Source: Halanaerobiaceae bacterium (GTDB lineage: Bacteria; Bacillota; Halanaerobiia; Halanaerobiales; Halarsenatibacteraceae). Taken from it: a stretch of DNA of 8,425 bases. A program made the position numbers and the translations under genes. The stretch's first letter is position 1. The number at the start of each line of letters is the position of its first letter. Positions 1 to 5,294 of the stretch are shown here, in pieces. Below the pieces are notes generated by a model, which did not search any database, was not told the origin of the DNA, and saw only the letters and a list, made by a program, of their open reading frames with translations. The DNA lies in NCBI GenBank assembly GCA_003554685.1, contig PWHA01000170.1, positions 1 to 8,425 on the forward strand, given 5' to 3'.

Positions 1-586
1 GGCTCCAAAACCCATTTTTTTCAATCTCCCAGGATCTGCCTGTGCTGTTTTCATCTCTATTTTTATCAGTAAATACATCAAAAATAAAGAGACCGCCTGG
101 TTTTAAAGACTGGTGTATCCTCCCAAGCAGGATATCTCTCTCTTTATCTGTTAAAGCGCCCAAATCACAGTAAATCAACAAAATAACATCAAATTCTTCC
201 TTATAATCTATGGTAAGATAGTTTTGATTCTTATATTCAATCTCCAGGTTCTCCTTATGGGCAAATCTCCGGGCATAATTTAGAGAATTTCGGGAATAAT
301 CTATACCAGTAAGGGAATAGCCCAGCCTGGCCAGGCGATATGTGTATAAGCCCGGACCGCAGCCCAGATCAAGAATTTTAATATCTCTCTCCGGTAATAT
401 CTTCTCTGTCAGCCAGTTAACCGAATCCTCAATAGTTCTATGACTTCTGCTGGCAGCAGCTAATTCCGGATTTAGATGGGCTTCAAGCATTTTTCGGGAA
501 ATATGAGGATCATCCCAGAATTCAGCATCAGATCTGGTAAATATTTCTGGCTTTCCCGCATATCTTAACAATTCAGTAATATCCAC
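1..586 (-). CDS. class I SAM-dependent methyltransferase (3' end beyond window)
   Basis: Reading the minus strand gives 195 codons open to the left edge; about 50 C-terminal residues are probably missing, judging by a usual family length near 250. The SAM-binding motif I is ILDLGCGPG (about residues 71-79), followed by an acidic second strand ending GID (94-96), the motif IYCDLGAL (138-145) and the post-motif turn LKPGGLFIFDVF (161-172). The N-terminus (FWDDPHISRKMLEAHLNPE) resembles a group of Firmicute methyltransferases annotated only as class I methyltransferases; the substrate is unknown. GTG at 584-586 is chosen as start because a TGA lies in frame three codons upstream and AAAGGAG sits at 599-605, a slightly long 12-nt spacing. 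It follows the outer-membrane barrel gene by 73 nt with no terminator seen, so it may be the last known member of that operon. Whether it modifies the exported cargo is only a guess. Confidence 0.85.
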   Translation of the reverse strand, partial: MDITELLRYAGKPEIFTRSDAEFWDDPHISRKMLEAHLNPELAAASRSHRTIEDSVNWLTEKILPERDIKILDLGCGPGLYTYRLARLGYSLTGIDYSRNSLNYARRFAHKENLEIEYKNQNYLTIDYKEEFDVILLIYCDLGALTDKERDILLGRIHQSLKPGGLFIFDVFTDKNRDENSTGRSWEIEKNGFWS

Positions 587-659
587 TGTTGATCAAATCT
601 CCTTTGATGATTTTTCTTTTTTCCAGGCTTTGCTGCTGGAGGAGCAATCTAAAAACCTT

Positions 660-1775
660 TCAAAAACTTATTGTGGTTGTTAGATAAATTTGATTATTAC
701 TGTTCATGCTCCCAATAGAATTTTGTTCGCCTGGAAATATTAATGCTCCCGCTTCCAGATTTATCCCGTCGGCAACATTATAATTAAATGATGGCCTGAA
801 AAGAGAATCTCCGGTATCTATATCAAAAATTCCGGTGAAATCAAAATTCCTCGAGAAATCAAGCTGATAACTGCTGTTTAATATTAAATACTTCTCTGCC
901 GGTGCACCCAATTCCTTCTCTCCCTGAACTCCTGCGAGAACAAAAAGTTCTGGAGTGAGATTTCTTTCCAGGCTGGCTGCAAATCTGATAGTATTATCAG
1001 GATAATAATCTCCGGACTCGGGGAAGGCGGCAGCAATATCTGCTCTGATTATTGAAGCACCTGCCTCAATAACAGCTTCTCCACCCAGTACGGTTTCGAG
1101 GTAATATTTTAAGACTGCTTCCCGATCTGTTTCAGAAACAACCAGAACCGGGGTCCCTGATGAGCCCCGATATATGCTGGCTCCCAGATCATAACCGGGG
1201 TTAGAATGGGACAATCTCAGGGCAAGGGTTGAATTTGTAATTTTATTTTCCAGCAGCTTCTGGGTTAAAGAATTCATCTGACCATCAGGCAGTCTGGCCG
1301 GAACAGAAACAGGCTGCCAGATAAAATCCAGCTCGTAAGTTTGCTGATAATTTTTCATCCTGAAAGCCGGGACAGGTATTTTATTGTTCTCAGAAACCGG
1401 CCACCTCAAATCCCGGGGATTAATGTTATCTACAGGGCTCCTCCCATCTACTGCACCCCAGTTCACCTCCTGGAATCCGATGATATAATCAGTATTTAAG
1501 CCGTAGTAGGTTATCTGTAATTTTTCTATATCATAATCCAGTTCCTGACCTCTTGCCAGTAAATTAATCTCTGATTCAAAATAAATGTCTGCCCCTATCC
1601 AGCTTCTTAACGAGGGTTGGAATTTTATCGTTTCAATGATTTTACTCTCATTTATATTATACTCCAGATTAAACTCTACCTGGCCTCCGATATTTACAGC
1701 TCTTAGCTCAGGACCAGCCAGGATTAAAATCAAAGCCAGTACCAGCAGGATATAGCAGCTATTTTTTAGTTTCAT
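660..1775 (-). CDS. DUF1302-like outer-membrane beta-barrel protein
   Basis: This 371-residue protein begins with a Sec signal peptide (KLK, a hydrophobic run at about 8-20, probable cleavage after ELRA at 26). The mature part alternates short amphipathic strands and ends in Phe (TTTISF), the usual outer-membrane barrel C-terminus. A block at about 100-163 carries GFQEVNWGAVD, DNINPRDLRWP, KIPVPAFRM and FIWQPVSVPARLP. From memory this order (G-Q-x-x-x-W-G, then D-x-I-N-P-x-D, then I-P-x-x-x, then W-x-P) matches DUF1302/alginate-export-type barrels, which in Proteobacteria often sit beside RND exporters. The start is ATG with AAGGAGG at 1781-1787. It lies 99 nt after the LolA-like gene, with a hairpin in the gap. 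Probable role: outer-membrane exit or acceptor for the cargo of the adjacent exporter. Barrel topology is well supported; the family assignment is moderate and the substrate unknown. Confidence 0.8.
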   Translation of the reverse strand: MKLKNSCYILLVLALILILAGPELRAVNIGGQVEFNLEYNINESKIIETIKFQPSLRSWIGADIYFESEINLLARGQELDYDIEKLQITYYGLNTDYIIGFQEVNWGAVDGRSPVDNINPRDLRWPVSENNKIPVPAFRMKNYQQTYELDFIWQPVSVPARLPDGQMNSLTQKLLENKITNSTLALRLSHSNPGYDLGASIYRGSSGTPVLVVSETDREAVLKYYLETVLGGEAVIEAGASIIRADIAAAFPESGDYYPDNTIRFAASLERNLTPELFVLAGVQGEKELGAPAEKYLILNSSYQLDFSRNFDFTGIFDIDTGDSLFRPSFNYNVADGINLEAGALIFPGEQNSIGSMNSNNQIYLTTTISF

Positions 1776-1780
1776 TTTGT

Positions 1781-1787
1781 CCTCCTT
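1781..1787 (-). promoter_or_regulatory. strong RBS of the outer-membrane barrel gene
   Basis: AAGGAGG on the minus strand lies 5 nt before the ATG at 1773-1775. It is a near-complete anti-16S match and fixes the start. An independent strong RBS after a 99-nt gap suggests this gene is translated without coupling to its upstream neighbour. Confidence 0.8.
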
Positions 1788-1803
1788 TTTTTGAAAAACC
1801 AGC

Positions 1804-1847
1804 CTGGGTCAGCTGATAAAACTAACTGGCTGCTGAAACTGACCCAG
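1804..1847 (-). terminator. intercistronic hairpin (attenuator or RNA-processing element)
   Basis: A perfect 9-bp inverted repeat (CTGGGTCAG at 1804-1812, CTGACCCAG at 1839-1847) encloses a 26-nt loop that holds smaller CAGC/GCTG pairings. Read on the minus strand, the stem is followed by GCTGG and then TTTTT, so the run of U starts 5 nt after the stem. This and the long loop make it weaker than the terminator at 5215-5247. It lies between the LolA-like gene and the barrel gene and could cause partial termination or protect the 3' end of the upstream message. Confidence 0.45.
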
Positions 1848-1874
1848 ACCAGCATATACCCGTTAGATTCTAAA

Positions 1875-2675
1875 TTATAGTGGACGGCTCAACTGCCTTC
1901 TGGTAAAATAATCTGGCGAAAGTCCAGAGTTAATCTTTATGTCTCCATAGATCAATTCAGTACTGCCGCCGGTTTCTAGATCTTTCATTACCAGTCTGCC
2001 TGGAAGATAGATTCCTTCAAGGATTTCAACAATCGACCCTGTTTCAAGTAATTTGATCATTTCACCATTATCTGCATATGTCTCTGACTTTATTAAATAG
2101 CCTTTTTCTTTATCTATATAGCTTAAAAGCCTGCTAAATCCAACCTGACCTTTTATCTCTTCGTTTATAGGAATTGATTCCACCAGATAAATTTCTCTAT
2201 CTGCGTCCTGCAAAATCTCGATAAGCCTGTGCTCATAATCAGTTAATGTCTGAGAAATATCTTCGATTGTAAAGTCTGAACCCATAAAGCTGCCTCCTCT
2301 TTCATCAGAAATAATCCTTCTTTCTCTTCCCAGAGCAGGTAGATAGATCCAGTTCTCTTCCTGACCGTCGGAGTGTGTAATGGTCAGAAAACCGCTTCCC
2401 TGAACATCAGAAGGTGCCGTAAAACGCATCAGGGACATCTCCGAACCATCATCTCCTCTTAAACTGAACATTATTAACTCCCGGTTTCTGATTCTATCGC
2501 CCCGGATAATGTTCATCTCCATTTCTGCTTCCATATCACTGACTGTATCCAGAATCCTCGATCTTTCCAGAATTTCTTTACCAGTTAACTCCTCTGCCCC
2601 TACCGACCCAGTTATCGCCAGGAAAACACAGACCACTATTAAAAACAATATTACTTTCTTGTTGATATTACTCAT
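1875..2675 (-). CDS. LolA-like outer membrane lipoprotein-sorting protein (TP_0789-type)
   Basis: A 266-residue secreted protein with a signal peptide (KK, hydrophobic 9-22, probable cleavage after GSVGA at 27). The cysteine at 16 lies inside the hydrophobic run and is not a convincing lipobox. The mature part shows family marks: a start of helix ILERSR with DMEAEMEMNI, then FTAPSDVQGSGFL (85-97), ENWIYLPALGRERRI (107-121), GGSFMGSDFTIEDI (127-140) and a C-terminal DYFTRRQLSRP. These match the LolA-like 'outer membrane lipoprotein-sorting protein' family typified by Treponema TP_0789 and found next to RND/MMPL exporters. Expected fold: a half-open beta-barrel that binds an acyl chain or lipid in the periplasm. 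The ATG directly abuts the TAA of the exporter gene and uses an RBS inside it, so translation is probably coupled. The cargo is unknown and need not be a lipoprotein. Confidence 0.88.
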   Translation of the reverse strand: MSNINKKVILFLIVVCVFLAITGSVGAEELTGKEILERSRILDTVSDMEAEMEMNIIRGDRIRNRELIMFSLRGDDGSEMSLMRFTAPSDVQGSGFLTITHSDGQEENWIYLPALGRERRIISDERGGSFMGSDFTIEDISQTLTDYEHRLIEILQDADREIYLVESIPINEEIKGQVGFSRLLSYIDKEKGYLIKSETYADNGEMIKLLETGSIVEILEGIYLPGRLVMKDLETGGSTELIYGDIKINSGLSPDYFTRRQLSRPL

Positions 2676-5105
2676 TTAATTTTCCTCCTCGTAAGGTTTA
2701 AAGTAGGTTACCAGGGCAGGAGCTATGATCATATCAGCTGCCAGAGCGGTAAATATGCCGACTGCCGCTAGGATACCCATGGTTGTAAAGCTTGCCACAT
2801 TAACCAGTGCTAATATCCCAAAACCCAGCATCAGTACCAGTGTCGTTGAAATTAAAGCCTTGCCTATCTTTCTGAAATTTTCTTGATTGGCCTTTTTGTA
2901 ATCTCTATGAATTGCGAATTCCTCTTTGAAGTGGAGAAAATAATGGACGGTATCATCAACTGCTATCCCCAGTATCATAGGGGTTAACATTATTGTCACA
3001 AAATCTAGCGGAAATCCGAGAAGCCCCATTGACCCCAGGATCATCAAAATTGGCACCGCATTGGGTATCATCGAAAGCAGGCCTAATTTTACAGATTTTA
3101 AGATCACCATCATTATAAGGGTTATAACAATTACCGCTGTTAATAGTGATCTGATCTGTCCGGAACTTAAGTGATCCAGTGATCTCAACATCATAGCTAC
3201 ATCACCAACAGGGGTAATATTTGTTCCGGCCGGGAAGTATTGAGCTGCAGATTCTTCAATTTGATTTAGATTGTTCAGTACCTCTCCCGAAGCCTCACTT
3301 ATCTGGACGGATATCCTCAAATTTTCATAACCAAAATCCACAACATTATCAAGTCCTTCTCCCCCGGCAAACTCATACATCAAAAGATACTGAGAAATCA
3401 AATTATCATCATCTGGAACTATATAATAGTCAGAGTCACCGCCATTCATCGTCATATTCATCTCTTTAATGAGGTCGACAAGAGAAGCTGCTGTTACGGT
3501 TTCCCTGTAACCCTGCAGTTCTTCCTGGAAGGAAGCCATACCCTGTAATATATCAGCTCTCCGTCCCATCTCTTCTTCAGGAAGCTCTATCATAACATCA
3601 TAGGAATAGAGAAAACCCAGTCTATCGGTGATATAGCGGGCATCCTGTACAAAACTCAGCCCATCTCCGAGCATATCCATTGCATCAGGGTTGACGGTAA
3701 TTCTAAATAATCCTCCTACCAAAAGAACAACCAGAAGTAATGAGATGATAACTACAGTTTTCAGGTGAGTTACAACCAGATCTGCCCACCAGACCATTAA
3801 GTTTTCAAATTTACTTCTTTTAGCAATCCCGGTAGAATTGATTTTTTTATCCTTCCCCCTGAGATAAATTAAAGGTAAAACGGTCATCACCAGCAGGTAG
3901 GTGATAAAAGCACCGGCTGCTGAGCTGAGTCCCACGATCCTGATTGGGGCTATGGGAACCAGGAGAAATGATACAAAACCCAGCGCTGTTGTAACCGCTG
4001 TAATTAGAATCGGCCAGGTTGATTCTTTATAAGCATAATACACAGATTCAAGTCTGGCTCCGGTTTTTTTGAAATTAAATTCAAAGTGGTTGATGAAGTG
4101 AATCGAATAACTCACTGCTATAACCATAACCAGTATAATAACTATCAGACTCTGCATGGTTAAACTTATCCCCAAAAAGCCCTGGGCTCCAAAAATGAAA
4201 ATCAGGGCTGCCAGAATAACCAGCAGGGCTCCTAACAGCGGTCTAAAACTCCGGAAAATAACCATCAACAAAATTGATGATACTGCAAGTGCTAATAGAG
4301 CAAGCAGGCTAAACTCCTCCACCATCAGGAGCTCCCTTTCGAAAGCAATGATAGCCATCCCTGTTGGAGTTTCCGTTATACCCCGGGTATTATGATCAGC
4401 CAGAATTGCATTTAAGGCAGGCCGAACCAGCATGATAGGCTCTGTTACTTCGCTAAAACCCGGGCTGTTTTCAAAATGAACATCGCCTTTTAAAACCACC
4501 CTGTCCATCGTCTCTTCCTGGCGCAGATGGTTAAAGCTCCCGTTAGAGTCTACAAAAACTTTTTCCGGAATATCCTGCAGGGTGAAGATGATACCTGTAG
4601 CCTGGCCGTCCTCAGTCAGCAGGTCTTTGAGCTGGCCCTGGCTGTTTAAAACTTTGTTTTCGATCTCGCTTAAAACTGCCTGGTCCTCAGGCAGTTCTTC
4701 AGCTATCAAGCTTCTGATGACAAGATTGTCCCCCTGAGAATCGATCAGATCAATACTGGTTAATGAGATTACATCATTTACGAAGGGAAGTTGTTCCTGA
4801 ATAGTTACAGTTAAATTTTTGATATGCTGCAGCGAGCTGTGTGTAAAAATTTTGTCCTCAGCTTCGATCAGGATAAAGTGCATCTGTTCCTCGCCAAAAA
4901 TTTCAGCAAATCTTGCTTGATTGATCATCACCTGATCATCTTCCATCAGGAGGGCTTCATAGGAGTCATCAAATCTAACCTCTCTTAACCCTGCCAATCC
5001 AATAAACAATGCCAGCACAAGCAAGACTATAGTCAGCTTTCTTCTTTCTGTTACAGCTTTCAACCAAAAGTCTGCAACTCTTTTCTGCCAGTTAGTTTTT
5101 TTCAT
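2676..5105 (-). CDS. RND/MMPL-superfamily exporter (HAE3-like)
   Basis: This 809-residue inner-membrane protein has the duplicated RND layout: TM1 at about 24-40, a large periplasmic loop to about 260, five TM segments at 262-415, then TM7 at about 449-468, a second periplasmic domain at 469-650, and TM8-12 at 652-800. Length (about 800), no long third domain, and a LolA-like partner fit the HAE3/MMPL branch, which moves lipids or other hydrophobic molecules using the proton (or ion) gradient. The putative TM10 relay motif is GIAVDDTVHYF with Asp717-Asp718. The matching TM4 site reads VIAVSYSIHF and lacks Asp. The start ATG at 5103-5105 has GAGAGGAGT upstream at 5113-5121. It is the first gene of its operon, with its own promoter. 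The C-terminus EEEN is encoded by the ribosome binding site of the next gene. Family is near certain; substrate unknown. Confidence 0.93.
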   Translation of the reverse strand: MKKTNWQKRVADFWLKAVTERRKLTIVLLVLALFIGLAGLREVRFDDSYEALLMEDDQVMINQARFAEIFGEEQMHFILIEAEDKIFTHSSLQHIKNLTVTIQEQLPFVNDVISLTSIDLIDSQGDNLVIRSLIAEELPEDQAVLSEIENKVLNSQGQLKDLLTEDGQATGIIFTLQDIPEKVFVDSNGSFNHLRQEETMDRVVLKGDVHFENSPGFSEVTEPIMLVRPALNAILADHNTRGITETPTGMAIIAFERELLMVEEFSLLALLALAVSSILLMVIFRSFRPLLGALLVILAALIFIFGAQGFLGISLTMQSLIVIILVMVIAVSYSIHFINHFEFNFKKTGARLESVYYAYKESTWPILITAVTTALGFVSFLLVPIAPIRIVGLSSAAGAFITYLLVMTVLPLIYLRGKDKKINSTGIAKRSKFENLMVWWADLVVTHLKTVVIISLLLVVLLVGGLFRITVNPDAMDMLGDGLSFVQDARYITDRLGFLYSYDVMIELPEEEMGRRADILQGMASFQEELQGYRETVTAASLVDLIKEMNMTMNGGDSDYYIVPDDDNLISQYLLMYEFAGGEGLDNVVDFGYENLRISVQISEASGEVLNNLNQIEESAAQYFPAGTNITPVGDVAMMLRSLDHLSSGQIRSLLTAVIVITLIMMVILKSVKLGLLSMIPNAVPILMILGSMGLLGFPLDFVTIMLTPMILGIAVDDTVHYFLHFKEEFAIHRDYKKANQENFRKIGKALISTTLVLMLGFGILALVNVASFTTMGILAAVGIFTALAADMIIAPALVTYFKPYEEEN
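2684..2690 (-). promoter_or_regulatory. RBS of the LolA-like gene embedded in the exporter's last codons
   Basis: GAGGAGG on the minus strand encodes part of the exporter's terminal Glu-Glu-Glu and sits 8 nt before the ATG at 2673-2675. The exporter's TAA (2676-2678) and this ATG are contiguous, the usual sign of coupled translation and fixed stoichiometry. Confidence 0.8.
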
Positions 5106-5112
5106 TTAGATT

Positions 5113-5121
5113 ACTCCTCTC
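5113..5121 (-). promoter_or_regulatory. RBS of the exporter gene
   Basis: GAGAGGAGT on the minus strand precedes the ATG at 5103-5105 by 7 nt and fixes the exporter start. Confidence 0.75.
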
Positions 5122-5141
5122 AATTATTTTTTGCTGTTTTC

Positions 5142-5170
5142 AGTATACAGCTCAAAATGAGAGGTGTAAC
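5142..5170 (-). promoter_or_regulatory. candidate sigma70-type promoter of the exporter operon
   Basis: On the minus strand, TATACT (5142-5147) is a 5/6 match to the -10 hexamer and GTTACA (5165-5170) a 4/6 match to the -35, with an ideal 17-bp spacer. Initiation near 5135 would give a leader of about 30 nt. A promoter is required here because the regulator's transcript ends at a terminator just upstream. The imperfect -35 and adjoining repeats suggest activator dependence. Confidence 0.6.
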
Positions 5171-5175
5171 CACCT
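5162..5175. promoter_or_regulatory. short palindrome overlapping the -35 element
   Basis: AGGTG-TAAC-CACCT forms a 5-bp dyad with a 4-nt centre covering the -35 hexamer. In addition TGTAACCA at 5165-5172 is an exact inverted copy of TGGTTACA at 5195-5202. It may be an operator half-site or a chance palindrome. Confidence 0.35.
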
Positions 5176-5179
5176 GTTA

Positions 5180-5211
5180 GTATGGGTAAAAGTATGGTTA
5201 CAGGTATGGTT
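5180..5211. repeat. three 12-bp-spaced direct repeats, probable operator array
   Basis: The plus strand carries GTATGGGT (5180-5187), GTATGGTT (5192-5199) and GTATGGTT (5204-5211), each beginning exactly 12 bp after the previous one. On the minus strand they lie at roughly -45 to -76 of the exporter promoter, just upstream of its -35, which is the usual place for activator sites. MalT, the model for the adjacent regulator's family, binds directly repeated short boxes, although its own consensus (GGRKGA-like) is different. I infer that the regulator encoded at 5295-8018 binds here. The motif is not seen upstream of the regulator itself. Confidence 0.6.
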
Positions 5212-5214
5212 TTG

Positions 5215-5247
5215 AAAAAAACAAAAAAACCCTCCCGAGGGAGGGTT
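5215..5247 (-). terminator. intrinsic terminator of the regulator gene
   Basis: AACCCTCC (5228-5235) pairs perfectly with GGAGGGTT (5240-5247) around a CGAG tetraloop. On the minus strand the stem is followed by a U-rich tract (TTTTTTTG then seven T, 5229-5215). It lies 47 nt after the regulator's stop codon and separates that transcript from the exporter operon. Confidence 0.92.
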
Positions 5248-5294
5248 GAAAGCTAGATTCAATTTATTTGAAATAAATTATCTCATTACTCACA

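Noticed and set aside
624..642. TCCAG/CTGGA hairpin between the barrel and methyltransferase genes as a terminator
   Set aside because: Short 5-bp stem followed on the minus strand by an A-run, not a T-run.
3221..3469. Plus-strand open frame of 82 codons
   Set aside because: It lies wholly inside the exporter gene on the opposite strand, and its product has no recognisable motif.
4156..4395. Plus-strand open frame of 79 codons
   Set aside because: Antisense to the exporter's TM region; basic, low-complexity product typical of a reading-frame shadow.
5180..5211. CRISPR-like array
   Set aside because: Only three 8-bp units with 4-bp spacers; far too short for CRISPR and placed as promoter-proximal binding sites.
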